Source: Chitinivibrionales bacterium (GTDB taxonomy: Bacteria > Fibrobacterota > Chitinivibrionia > Chitinivibrionales > JANQEN01). From it: a stretch of DNA of 9,405 nt. Location of the stretch: NCBI GenBank assembly GCA_030593665.1, contig JAUVGS010000043.1, positions 1-9,405 on the forward strand, written 5' to 3'. Of the stretch, positions 1 through 6,611 are shown piece after piece (the first letter of the stretch is position 1; each line of letters starts with the position of its first letter). The notes under the pieces were generated by a model. That model saw only the letters and a list, made by a program, of their open reading frames with translations, was not told the origin of the DNA and did no database searches. The position numbers and the translations under genes are program-made.

Positions 1-1379
1 GTTCACCGGGGTACATGTCACCCGAGCAGATAAAGGGCGAAGCGCTTGACGGGCGGTCGGACCTGTTCTCTCTGGGGGTGGTATTGTATATGATGGTTTC
101 GGGGAAGCACCCTTTCCTGCAGGACACCGTTATAAACACGCTGTATGCGACAATAAACGGCGGCCGCAAACCGATACGACAACTGGTGACAGATATACCG
201 CCGGCACTGGAAACGGCCATTACCCGCAGCATTGCATCGGACCGTGACACAAGATTCAAGACTGCTGCTGAATTCATTAAAATCCTGAACGCAGTGGAGG
301 GCTCCTATTCCTATTCGGTTAAGAAATCAGGGGTGACGGGGACCGGGAACATCCCGCCTTATTTACAAAGAGTGCTCCCTTCCACCAGGCAGGTGCGGAA
401 ATTGCGTGAAACGGTATTCAGCAATTATAAAAAAATCACACGGGCTATTACCGTAAAAAGAATTTCAAAAGATACTACCCAGACCGGGCTTTCCCGTGAG
501 GGCAGGGCGACGGGACAGGTGATAGCAAAGTGGAAAGTACTGGCGGGTATAGTCTATTCGTCACTGATACAAAGAGCATTACAGACAGTACACCGGCTGC
601 CTTTTTCTTTACCGCAGAAAAAGATCATCGTGAATACATGCATAGCCCTCTGTCTGGTAACGATAGTATCTCTGGGTTTAGCGATAACGGTGCGCACGAT
701 AAAAAATGACGGCACAGAAACCTCTGACCGGCATGGCGACAAAAAACAGAGTGTCCAGGGGGTTACTTCACCTGCAAAGGGACGTATTGCCGAGTGCGGG
801 CAACTTATACGGGAACAAAAGTTTGCACAGGCTGTGTCGATTGCTGAAGAGTTGACCGGTGCAAAGTCAACAGCAGCATTCGGCAGCATGTTTTTAGGAA
901 GGATAGCGCTCAGGCAGGGCGAGTATGACCGTGCTGCCGCAGCATTTAAACAGGCCTTCAAACAAAGGCGCGGGAAAACGATTATCCGGAAAAATCGCGA
1001 CGCTATTCTCAACGATCTTGAGCCTGAGCTGAAAGAGGGTAAAGCGCGACAGGTGTTGATCAACCTGGTTGCCGTGACCCTTGCCGCGGCTGATAATCCG
1101 ATAGTTAAAGGATGGGTTGCAAACACCCGGTACTGGCTTCGCTGGAACGGGGTGCTGATCAGGGAGGCTGCCGGGTTAAAGGTTGACATGGTGGCAGTAT
1201 ACATCCTTGACCTGGAACATGGCGGCAGTATGAAAACGCGGATCAATGCGGCACAGTCGCTGGGTGAGTCGGGTGATGACCGCGCAATCAAACCATTGAC
1301 TGAAGCCCGGGAAAAGGGTTTCCGCGATCCGTTCGTCGCGACAACCGCAGCGTCTATGCTGGAAGAACATTTTAAATGA
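1..1379 (+). CDS. Transmembrane Ser/Thr protein kinase, C-terminal part (5' end outside window)
   Basis: The reading frame is open from the left edge, so the gene begins upstream and the ATG at 15 is internal. The first residues read SPGYMSPEQ, the activation-loop/P+1 motif of Hanks-type (PknB-like) kinases. Next come SDLFSLGVVLYMMVSG (subdomain IX, with its structural Asp) and the RFKTAAEF helix of subdomain XI near position 260; the ATP-binding and catalytic loops are off-window. A long basic linker leads to one hydrophobic helix (about 624-695), so the kinase domain is cytoplasmic and the C-terminus probably extracytoplasmic. That part has TPR-like helices (around GRIALRQGEYDRAAAAFKQA, about 790-960) and ends in a HEAT-like segment (INAAQSLGESGDDRAIKPL, about 1240-1370). 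The layout fits a receptor-type kinase that phosphorylates proteins in response to an envelope or periplasmic partner. The kinase call is firm. The repeat assignments are by eye, and ligand and substrates are unknown. Confidence 0.93.
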   Translation, partial: SPGYMSPEQIKGEALDGRSDLFSLGVVLYMMVSGKHPFLQDTVINTLYATINGGRKPIRQLVTDIPPALETAITRSIASDRDTRFKTAAEFIKILNAVEGSYSYSVKKSGVTGTGNIPPYLQRVLPSTRQVRKLRETVFSNYKKITRAITVKRISKDTTQTGLSREGRATGQVIAKWKVLAGIVYSSLIQRALQTVHRLPFSLPQKKIIVNTCIALCLVTIVSLGLAITVRTIKNDGTETSDRHGDKKQSVQGVTSPAKGRIAECGQLIREQKFAQAVSIAEELTGAKSTAAFGSMFLGRIALRQGEYDRAAAAFKQAFKQRRGKTIIRKNRDAILNDLEPELKEGKARQVLINLVAVTLAAADNPIVKGWVANTRYWLRWNGVLIREAAGLKVDMVAVYILDLEHGGSMKTRINAAQSLGESGDDRAIKPLTEAREKGFRDPFVATTAASMLEEHFK

Positions 1380-1472
1380 TTTTAACAAATTACGCAAAAT
1401 CCAAGACCCGACTGTGAGGGAGGTTTCATTTTTTTAGAAAATAGAAGAGGGGATTATTCCAAGACCGCACGC

Positions 1473-2243
1473 ATGTATAATAAAATAATGTTCATCATAG
1501 CATGGGTTGTATGCACCGGTTCGTATGCCATGAGGCGGGCTGATGTTGATATTGATCTGGGAATGGGGTTTTTGAGCAGCTATGGCCAAAAAAAATTAGA
1601 ACGATATGACAGTTACCGGGTACTCCTGGAGGTTGACCCGTACGTACCCTTGATAGATCGCAATAATGTATTCTTCTCTATGGGCGCTGTTTTTGAATTG
1701 AGCGACCGATGGTATAAATACCGAAATCTACTGGCAGATGGTTTTGACTACCGGAAATATAATGACGTTGGCCTGGTGGCCGATGTTCATCCAACGATCA
1801 GTTACAATGTACACGGTTTTGTTCCCGGATTGAGCGGAGGTGTTTCGCTCGGTTTACGATACCGAAAAACCAGAGTTAAATACAGTGATGAAACCGAGGC
1901 GTTCGAGGACTATTGGAACGTCCTGATGGTCGGCTTTAATGTAAAGCCGCAGGTTACATTCCTGGTGGATAAATTTTATCTCACCGGTGCATTTAAATTC
2001 CGGTATTTCTTCGGGGCAAATTATTATACGTTCGACTCCGGCGAAAAGAAAAAAAAAAGGAATAACCGGAAAACGTTCGGCTTTTCAGTAACCCCCGGTT
2101 TTAAATACCGGCGTTTCCATTTTGAAATTGGATTCAGAGTGGAGAAGCACTTTTATAAAAAGGAAGAAGTTACAAACTGGAAGGAGTGGAAAGAGGTAGA
2201 ATGGGAAAACATACCCTTTATAGGGATTAGTATCGGGAAATAA
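1473..2243 (+). CDS. Predicted outer-membrane beta-barrel protein
   Basis: This is a 256-residue protein of no family I can name. It starts with a short Lys-containing N-terminus, a hydrophobic core (IMFIIAWVVC) and a likely signal peptidase I site after SYA at residue 19; the Cys is not in a lipobox context. The mature part is rich in Tyr, Phe and Lys. It shows repeated stretches of alternating hydrophobic and polar residues (such as FKFRYFFGANYYTF and GFKYRRFHFEIGFRVEKHFY) separated by charged turns, and ends in FIGISIGK. This is what a small 8-12 strand barrel looks like. It lies 93 bp after the kinase gene on the same strand. A purine-rich AGAGGGG is present, but about 20 bp ahead of the ATG, so the start is not well supported; the in-frame ATG at 1488 would also leave a signal peptide. 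Function is unknown: porin-like, adhesion or structural roles are all possible. Confidence 0.8.
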   Translation: MYNKIMFIIAWVVCTGSYAMRRADVDIDLGMGFLSSYGQKKLERYDSYRVLLEVDPYVPLIDRNNVFFSMGAVFELSDRWYKYRNLLADGFDYRKYNDVGLVADVHPTISYNVHGFVPGLSGGVSLGLRYRKTRVKYSDETEAFEDYWNVLMVGFNVKPQVTFLVDKFYLTGAFKFRYFFGANYYTFDSGEKKKKRNNRKTFGFSVTPGFKYRRFHFEIGFRVEKHFYKKEEVTNWKEWKEVEWENIPFIGISIGK

Positions 2244-2313
2244 AAAGCCGTTTTCAGCGCATACGGAGTATATTGTATCGCCGGTTATACGGATAATAAC
2301 AAATTCAGTAAAG

Positions 2314-2319
2314 AAAGGA
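2314..2319 (+). promoter_or_regulatory. Ribosome binding site of the FKBP gene
   Basis: AAAGGA sits 7 bp before the ATG at 2327 and fixes that start. It is a normal Shine-Dalgarno sequence. Confidence 0.7.
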
Positions 2320-2326
2320 TTAACCC

Positions 2327-2758
2327 ATGAGTAAAGTAAAGGAGGGCGACACGATTAAGGTTTCATATATCGGTACGCTTCAGGACGGTACGGTCTTTGA
2401 TCAAACAGAGGGAGACAAGTACCTTGAGTTTACCATTGGGAATCAGCAGCGTATTCCGGGTTTTGAGCAGGCGGTTATTGATATGGAAGCGGGCGAGACG
2501 AAGACCGTGACTATACAGCCTGAAGACGCCTATGGCGAGTATAGTGACGAGGAGATTGTTGAAGTGACCCGAAGCAGGCTGCCGGATAACGTAGTACCGG
2601 AGATCGGGCAGCGGCTTGAAGCTCAAAACAGGCACGGCGAACCGGTTGTCGTGACTATTAAAGACCTCACTAAAAACACGGTTGTTTTTGATGCAAACCA
2701 TCCTCTGGCAGGTAAAGAGCTTACTTTTGAGGTTTTTGTAAAGGAAATTGTGTCATAG
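2327..2758 (+). CDS. FKBP-type peptidyl-prolyl cis-trans isomerase, SlyD-like
   Basis: This 143-residue protein catalyses cis-trans isomerisation of X-Pro bonds and probably acts as a cytoplasmic folding chaperone, since no signal peptide is present. It opens with VKEGDTIKVSYIGTLQDGTVFDQT, the typical FKBP strand with its Asp, followed by the RIPGFEQAV active-site segment near residues 42-50. It then carries the insert-in-flap chaperone domain (about residues 68-121, from PEDAYGEYSDEE onward) and closes with NHPLAGKELTFEV, a signature of the SlyD/FkpA-like group. Unlike E. coli SlyD it has no His/Cys-rich metal-binding tail and stops right after the last FKBP strand, as many short SlyD homologues do. 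AAAGGA at 2314-2319 lies 7 bp before the ATG and supports this start. An intrinsic terminator follows at 2800-2827, so it is probably the last gene of its transcript. Confidence 0.95.
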   Translation: MSKVKEGDTIKVSYIGTLQDGTVFDQTEGDKYLEFTIGNQQRIPGFEQAVIDMEAGETKTVTIQPEDAYGEYSDEEIVEVTRSRLPDNVVPEIGQRLEAQNRHGEPVVVTIKDLTKNTVVFDANHPLAGKELTFEVFVKEIVS

Positions 2759-2799
2759 GTGTTTCTATTTGACAGGAACCGGATCAGATGGCTTTTCGG

Positions 2800-2827
2800 A
2801 AGGGCGTTTTTTAGACGTCCTTTTTTT
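2800..2827 (+). terminator. Rho-independent terminator after the FKBP gene
   Basis: AAGGGCGT (2800-2807) pairs with ACGTCCTT (2815-2822) over 8 bp with one G-U pair, leaving a 7-nt loop. The descending arm runs into an uninterrupted T tract (2821-2827). It lies 42 bp after the FKBP stop and 47 bp before the next start. This makes the upstream extended start (GTG 2748) for the following membrane protein unlikely. Confidence 0.75.
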
Positions 2828-2873
2828 ATGCAGGAAAGATTCGAGTTTTTATAACAACATTATATTTTATACT

Positions 2874-3509
2874 ATGCATTCTATTATTGAAACATGGAGA
2901 ACTTCCCTTGCAGGTCTGCTTGGTTTCTATGACCGCAGTCGGGGTAACCTTTTTATTTTTTTTCCCTCACTTTTTATATTCTTTACACTCCTTAATATCG
3001 CCTGTTACTGGTGGGCCATGTTTACCGCTTTTCCGGAGTATTGTTATGGCACTGAAGGAGCACACTATTTCCGGGTCCAATTCCCTGTCGGTATTCTTGG
3101 TGCCCTTTTCGACAGTTTCTCTTTTTTTGTGACAATATTTATCATTCGACGTGCCTTGAAAACCCGTACTGTTCTTGAATATATTGCTCATCTTTCCTTT
3201 GATCTTATTATAGCGATACTCGCTACATTCTGGGTATTATTTATTTTTTCCTTCTCAGGATGGCTCATCAGCCTGGTTGAATCAAAGCCCGAAATACTGA
3301 GTAACCGTAATGAGCACTACGAACATCTCTTAATAGATGCTCTTATATATCCCACTGATAACATCCGTAATATCTATTTCGGTATTATCATGGGTATTTC
3401 GGCGAGCCTGCCCACCTGTACCCATTTTGTCATGTTTATATATGCGCTTTTCAAGAACAAAAGGGAAAAGCAGGGAATACATTCCAAAGGGTTATTGCAC
3501 CATAGATGA
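2874..3509 (+). CDS. Four-helix integral membrane protein of unknown function
   Basis: This 211-residue, strongly hydrophobic protein is not one I recognise. Four membrane segments are visible at about residues 25-50 (NLFIFFPSLFIFFTLLNIACYWW), 69-92, 107-134 (LIIAILATFWVLFIFSFSGWLISLV) and 166-194 (IYFGIIMGISASL...FVMFIYALF). The loops are polar and Arg/Lys-rich, and the C-terminal tail is basic. The basic ends, and the loop after helix 2 (RRALKTR), suggest a cytoplasmic location for both termini. The frame is open back to a GTG at 2748, but that extension overlaps the FKBP stop and would be translated across the terminator. I therefore prefer the ATG at 2874, even though no clear Shine-Dalgarno precedes it. 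No transporter or enzyme motif is apparent. It is followed after 86 bp by the small charged protein, possibly in the same transcript. Confidence 0.75.
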   Translation: MHSIIETWRTSLAGLLGFYDRSRGNLFIFFPSLFIFFTLLNIACYWWAMFTAFPEYCYGTEGAHYFRVQFPVGILGALFDSFSFFVTIFIIRRALKTRTVLEYIAHLSFDLIIAILATFWVLFIFSFSGWLISLVESKPEILSNRNEHYEHLLIDALIYPTDNIRNIYFGIIMGISASLPTCTHFVMFIYALFKNKREKQGIHSKGLLHHR

Positions 3510-3580
3510 AGAATTGGTAGTATGGAATTACGAGAGTATATTATTACTGGAGCAGATAACAATATTTTGAAGATAGAAGT

Positions 3581-3588
3581 AAAGGAGG
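3581..3588 (+). promoter_or_regulatory. Strong ribosome binding site of the small charged protein
   Basis: AAAGGAGG, a near-perfect anti-16S match, lies 7 bp before the ATG at 3596. It is the strongest Shine-Dalgarno sequence in the window. It is the main reason to accept the short 70-codon frame as a real and well-translated gene. Confidence 0.8.
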
Positions 3589-3595
3589 AAAAAAC

Positions 3596-3808
3596 ATGCC
3601 GGATGAAGACCGTGAACTGATCGATCGACGGGAAGAAGAGGACAGGCGGAAAGCGCACGATCTGGAACATTTTGAAACCGCGGATGTTGAACAGCGCAAA
3701 TTCAAGGAACGGCGAACACCTGATGAGCGCAGGTCTGGATGGTTGCGGGTTGGCAGGTGGGTGAGCGTGTTTGCTAAAACATTAGGGTTTGGCAAAACTA
3801 AAAAATAA
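3596..3808 (+). CDS. Small, highly charged Arg/Glu-rich protein
   Basis: This 70-residue protein has no recognised domain. Residues 1-50 are almost entirely charged and contain two related RR-spaced blocks, LIDRREEEDRRKAHD and KERRTPDERRSG. The last 20 residues (WLRVGRWVSVFAKTLGFGKTKK) form a basic, aromatic, potentially amphipathic stretch that could touch a membrane or nucleic acid. Spaced ERR/DRR motifs of this kind are common in the low-complexity segments next to PilZ domains, but there is no PilZ fold here. The reality of the gene rests on the strong ribosome binding site, the absence of any better frame here, and its codon-like texture. It is convergent with the roadblock coiled-coil gene, whose stop is only 28 bp away; no terminator hairpin is visible between them. 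Function is unknown. Confidence 0.75.
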   Translation: MPDEDRELIDRREEEDRRKAHDLEHFETADVEQRKFKERRTPDERRSGWLRVGRWVSVFAKTLGFGKTKK

Positions 3809-3836
3809 CTTTATGAAGGTATTTACGTACTATTAC

Positions 3837-5120
3837 CTACGCATTCACCTGCTTCATCAACTCCCGCACCTGCTGCATATCAGGCCCGGACCCGACAGAG
3901 AGGGTGGTAAGCACAAGGTTATCATCCGGCAATGGAAACGGATATGCGGTGAGTGTCAACTGGTTATCATCAGACATGATAAGTTTCTGCATGGAGCCGA
4001 ATGAAAACAGCGAATGTATCCGCTCCTCAACTTTGGTAAACACGGCAGCCATGCCGGCGAGGGAATCCACGTTGTCGCCAGATCCGGCAACGGCAAGGCC
4101 GAGATTGTCTGCAAACACGGCTCCGCGGCAACCTTCCAGTTCAGCAAGTTGATAAATAATTTCTTCAAGGGATTTTCCAAGACAGTTAAAGGTGGGGGTG
4201 CGTTGAAACCTGGCTGGTTTTTCTATAACAATATTTTGAGTTCGTAGAATTGCATTGTCGGATTCCAGTGAAGAGACTTTTTCCTGAAACGATGCCAGTT
4301 CTATATTCTGCTCACGAAGCATAGTGTTTTCCCGGCGCAGGGATTCGATTTTGTCAACCTGTGACTGTAGCTTTTCAATGTGAGTCGCAAGGTTATTTCT
4401 TTCATTCTGCAGGGTTTCAAGCTGTTCATTCTGATCGGATAACCGCATGAGATCGTCAAGCGCTTCCTTATATTTCATGGATATCGTATCTTTTTCCGAC
4501 CTGACCGTATCGGTCTCATCGGCCTTTTTCTGCAGGATATTCGCTTTTGTTGATATATTTTTATAGGCGGAATAGACCTTCTGCAGTTTTGTGAAAAGTT
4601 TTTTCTTGTCTTCAGTCAATTTGGTTTGTGATTGACGAATCGATTCATAATCTTGCTGCTGTTGTTGAAGAGTGGATTGCATCTCTGCAAGTTCCTGCTT
4701 TGTCTTTTGATATTCCTGTGATGTCGGAATGGTAATTTTCCGGTACGAGTCCATTTTTTTGTGAAGAGACGCCCGGTCATAATTAATGCGGGTGTATTCC
4801 TGCTGCAATTTGGCATAATTCATGGAGAGTGATGCATTGTTGTGCTTGATTTTATTGAAAAATTCCCGAAACCGTATATAATCATTTTTCAATGAAACAT
4901 AGGCGCGATGAGTTTCATTATGCCCATGCACTGACCGGTTCAGTTGCTGTTTTAAGGAATCATTCTCCCGTTGCATCGATCCGATATCGAGTTCAAAATC
5001 CTCGGTAAGCTCGGCGATGGCAGCATTTTTTTTTCGGGAAGCCATGAAATAGCCCGTGATATACATGAATAATGCACCGGCGATACCCGCTCCGATGACG
5101 ACTATTTGTTGTGTTTCCAT
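3837..5120 (-). CDS. Membrane-anchored coiled-coil protein with C-terminal roadblock/LC7 domain
   Basis: This 427-residue protein starts with one hydrophobic helix at about residues 6-28 (IVVIGAGIAGALFMYITGYF). The basic SRKK that follows indicates an N-out, C-in anchor. Residues about 35-300 are continuous heptad-rich coiled coil with many Gln, Glu, Lys, Leu and Asn (for example NERNNLATHIEKLQSQVDKI). Residues 317-427 form a roadblock/LC7 domain: SLEEIIYQLAELEGCRGAVF, then ADNLGLAVAGSGDNVDSLAG, with the typical ITSDDNQLTL-like central strand seen here as LIMSDDNQLTLTAYP. Roadblock proteins (MglB and relatives) dimerise and bind or regulate Ras-like GTPases. A role as a membrane-tethered scaffold for such a GTPase is inference, since none is encoded here. 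It is the only minus-strand gene in the window and is probably monocistronic. AGAGGTG at 5125-5131 supports the start. Confidence 0.9.
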   Translation of the reverse strand: METQQIVVIGAGIAGALFMYITGYFMASRKKNAAIAELTEDFELDIGSMQRENDSLKQQLNRSVHGHNETHRAYVSLKNDYIRFREFFNKIKHNNASLSMNYAKLQQEYTRINYDRASLHKKMDSYRKITIPTSQEYQKTKQELAEMQSTLQQQQQDYESIRQSQTKLTEDKKKLFTKLQKVYSAYKNISTKANILQKKADETDTVRSEKDTISMKYKEALDDLMRLSDQNEQLETLQNERNNLATHIEKLQSQVDKIESLRRENTMLREQNIELASFQEKVSSLESDNAILRTQNIVIEKPARFQRTPTFNCLGKSLEEIIYQLAELEGCRGAVFADNLGLAVAGSGDNVDSLAGMAAVFTKVEERIHSLFSFGSMQKLIMSDDNQLTLTAYPFPLPDDNLVLTTLSVGSGPDMQQVRELMKQVNA

Positions 5121-5124
5121 ACAA

Positions 5125-5131
5125 CACCTCT
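5125..5131 (-). promoter_or_regulatory. Ribosome binding site of the roadblock coiled-coil gene
   Basis: On the minus strand AGAGGTG lies just before the ATG at 5120, with 4 bp between. This places the start directly before the membrane anchor. Confidence 0.65.
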
Positions 5132-5222
5132 AAATCGTTTTAAACGCTATGACGAGTTTATTTATTCTGCCGGTAAAGATTAACCGGAGACAGGAATGGT
5201 AATACTCTTTTTCCCCGAGTTC

Positions 5223-5243
5223 TATCTGTGGTGATGACAGATA
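5223..5243. repeat. Inverted repeat, 7-bp arms
   Basis: TATCTGT (5223-5229) and ACAGATA (5237-5243) are perfectly complementary around a 7-nt centre. It lies 103 bp upstream of the roadblock gene's start. No T tract follows on either strand, so it is not a normal terminator. An operator or RNA hairpin in the leader of the minus-strand gene is possible; chance is also possible for 7-bp arms. Confidence 0.4.
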
Positions 5244-5492
5244 AAATAAAAAGTAACCTCCAGTATAATTAATATAGCATATAATACTCTATAACCAGTG
5301 GAAAAAATGGTGATGGTAATCTATTATTTAAGATAATCTTCTGCAATTTAGCCACAATCTGCTGTGATTCCAGAAAGATATTGCCCGGTTTTGCTTCACT
5401 CGTGTCTGGAAGCACCGGCACCGTATTCTCACCTGCCGGCGGTCGGTCGGGGAAAGACAGCATTTAAGAGTAACCGATACGAAACAGAGACC

Positions 5493-5507
5493 TTCCTGTG
5501 ACAGGAA
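5493..5507. repeat. 15-bp perfect palindrome
   Basis: TTCCTGT-G-ACAGGAA is symmetric around a single central base (5500). The near-absence of a centre makes it a poor RNA hairpin but a shape typical of a site for a dimeric DNA-binding protein. It lies about 225 bp before the OMP start. No cognate regulator is visible in the window. Confidence 0.4.
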
Positions 5508-5657
5508 ACAGGTGTCAGGATTACTGCCGCCTTAAATCATCCGGTGCGTGGAAAAGGTACACAAACCGGTATGACGTAAAAATAAAATTGTTTCTATACT
5601 GCTGGTCGTTACCATCCTTACAATTTATATTTATCCTTCTTAAAAAATCTATCTGGT

Positions 5658-5687
5658 ATACCTGCAAAACAGGTTGTTTGCAGGTAT
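5658..5687. repeat. Inverted repeat with 11-bp perfect arms next to a -10-like box
   Basis: ATACCTGCAAA (5658-5668) and TTTGCAGGTAT (5677-5687) are perfectly complementary with an 8-nt centre, the longest perfect dyad I found. It directly abuts TATAAT (5688-5693) and is 44 bp before the OMP start codon. There is no T tract after the second arm, so termination is unlikely. Its position over the -35/spacer region fits an operator for the OMP gene. Confidence 0.6.
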
Positions 5688-5693
5688 TATAAT
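5688..5693 (+). promoter_or_regulatory. Possible -10 box of the second OMP gene
   Basis: TATAAT matches the sigma-70 -10 consensus and lies 38 bp before the ATG at 5732. No good -35 hexamer is present at 16-18 bp; that place is taken by the inverted repeat. The promoter may therefore need an activator, or the match may be chance in AT-rich DNA. Confidence 0.3.
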
Positions 5694-5717
5694 CCATATC
5701 ACCGTTTCACAATCTTT

Positions 5718-5725
5718 GAAAGGTG
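5718..5725 (+). promoter_or_regulatory. Ribosome binding site deciding the OMP start
   Basis: GAAAGGTG lies 6 bp before the ATG at 5732. The upstream in-frame GTG at 5723 falls inside this site, so it cannot be the start. Confidence 0.6.
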
Positions 5726-5731
5726 TTATAT

Positions 5732-6457
5732 ATGTATCGTCTCAGTGGTAGTATATGGTTTATTGCGGTTATTCTCTGTGTCTCATTTGCTGTCCTTGCC
5801 GAAGAAGATGCTGAATCCCAGTCTATGCTTAAAGGAAGCGGGATCGGTTTTAATATCGGCATGCGTATTCATTTTCCGGAAGAAATAAACACCCTGATAG
5901 ATGAAATCTGGGAGGAGATGCAGGAAGGGGTATTGGTTATTTCTCAGACCGGCAGCCAGGCAATGTTTCTCGGCCTGCCGATAAAAATAAAAGGGATAAT
6001 ATTTATCGGACCGTTTTTCTGTATTGAACCGTTTGGTCAGTTTTTTTGGTCAGGGAAAGTCCTTCGGATGCGGGGTGATGTCTCCCGTGAAGCAAATGTT
6101 AATATACTGGATCTTACCGGAGGGTGCAATTTCTGGTTTAAGGTCACACCGAAAAAAACAGTGTCATTTAAATTGGGTGCCGGCGGTTATGGCGGATATA
6201 CCACGTTTAAAGTGTCCGGTGATTATGGTGATATTACTATGACCGGTCCCGGTTATGGCGGCAATGTATTGGCCGGTATCGATATTACCTTGAAAAAAGT
6301 GGCTATCAATATTGATTTCATCGTGCCGATCGGGAGCACTGAATTCCAGGACCGTGAGGGAGAACTCAAGTATGATCCCGGTGAAATACCGACATATCCG
6401 GAAGTATTTTCTCATACAGGATTCGAGATTCGTCCCGGAATTACCATTCTTTTTTAG
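5732..6457 (+). CDS. Predicted outer-membrane beta-barrel protein with terminal Phe
   Basis: This 241-residue protein of unrecognised family has a clear signal peptide. MYRLSG is followed by a hydrophobic core (WFIAVILCVSFA) and a likely cleavage after VLA at residue 23, with an acidic mature N-terminus (EEDAESQ). The mature part is Gly- and aromatic-rich with alternating strands (GSGIGFNIGMRIHF, IKIKGIIFIGPFFCIEPFGQFFW, VSFKLGAGGYGGYTTFKV, VAINIDFIVPI). It ends in FEIRPGITILF. A C-terminal Phe at the end of an amphipathic strand is the usual Bam recognition signal of outer-membrane barrels. It resembles the small OmpW/opacity-type barrel class in layout only; I claim no homology. The ATG at 5732 is chosen because GAAAGGTG precedes it. 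A possible -10 box and an 11-bp dyad upstream suggest a regulated promoter of its own. Confidence 0.85.
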   Translation: MYRLSGSIWFIAVILCVSFAVLAEEDAESQSMLKGSGIGFNIGMRIHFPEEINTLIDEIWEEMQEGVLVISQTGSQAMFLGLPIKIKGIIFIGPFFCIEPFGQFFWSGKVLRMRGDVSREANVNILDLTGGCNFWFKVTPKKTVSFKLGAGGYGGYTTFKVSGDYGDITMTGPGYGGNVLAGIDITLKKVAINIDFIVPIGSTEFQDREGELKYDPGEIPTYPEVFSHTGFEIRPGITILF

Positions 6458-6571
6458 TACCTTACAGATTGCTTTCTTGTTTTTTAGGTATTGGTTACAA
6501 CTTTATTTGTTACAATACTTTATTCCGAATGCTTTCTTCGGTTAGAAAGGAATCTGATAAGGAACTTATTT

Positions 6572-6586
6572 GCGGGTTTATCCCGC
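6572..6586. repeat. Small GC hairpin ahead of the NIF3-like gene
   Basis: GCGGG (6572-6576) pairs with CCCGC (6582-6586) around a 5-nt loop. It ends 12 bp before the Shine-Dalgarno sequence of the next gene. The bases after it (GTTAGTTT) are a poor T tract, so it is at best a weak terminator for the OMP gene or a leader hairpin. Confidence 0.3.
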
Positions 6587-6611
6587 GTTAGTTTAATTAA
6601 GGAATGCTATC

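Larger units (their letters stand above)
5121..5731. other. Gene-free divergent intergenic region with several dyads
   Basis: About 610 bp lie between the divergent starts of the roadblock gene and the second OMP gene. Two 64-codon open frames occur here (5269-5463 minus, 5498-5692 plus). Neither has a ribosome binding site or a recognisable product, so I do not call them. What is visible is several perfect inverted repeats: 5223-5243, 5493-5507 and 5658-5687, plus a weaker CCGGT/ACCGG pair at 5170-5187. The region must hold the promoters of both flanking genes. I see no tRNA, riboswitch core or mobile-element end. Confidence 0.6.

Noticed and set aside
554..1291. A 245-codon minus-strand open frame opposite the kinase gene
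   Set aside because: It lies wholly antisense to a clearly coding kinase region, is Ser/Arg/Cys-rich as shadow frames are, and shows no domain.
1401..1466. A direct repeat of CCAAGACC (1401-1408 and 1459-1466) before the first OMP gene
   Set aside because: Eight bases twice in 66 bp is weak, and the flanks do not extend the match.
3556..4239. A 15-bp exact direct repeat (ATAACAATATTTTGA at 3556-3570 and 4225-4239)
   Set aside because: One copy is intergenic and one is inside the roadblock gene. It is AT-rich, only two copies exist, and nothing suggests insertion boundaries.
5269..5463. A 64-codon minus-strand frame (product starts MLSFPDRPPAGENTVPV)
   Set aside because: It has a partly protein-like texture and lies upstream of the roadblock gene on the same strand, but there is no ribosome binding site and no recognisable family. 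It is the best candidate in the gap for an overlooked small gene, but not good enough to call.
5496..5511. CTGT-N8-ACAG, the outline of an E. coli-type LexA box
   Set aside because: The centre is GACAGGAA rather than AT-rich, the downstream gene is not a repair gene, and LexA sites differ strongly between phyla. The overlap with the palindrome explains the match.
5498..5692. A 64-codon plus-strand frame starting with GTG
   Set aside because: It starts inside the 15-bp palindrome, has no ribosome binding site, and runs through the 11-bp dyad that abuts the -10-like box; its composition is not protein-like.
6488..6541. Interrupted dyads GTATTG/CAATAC and CCGAA/TTCGG after the second OMP gene
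   Set aside because: The stems are 5-6 bp, the loops are long or the T tract is missing, so no terminator can be supported.
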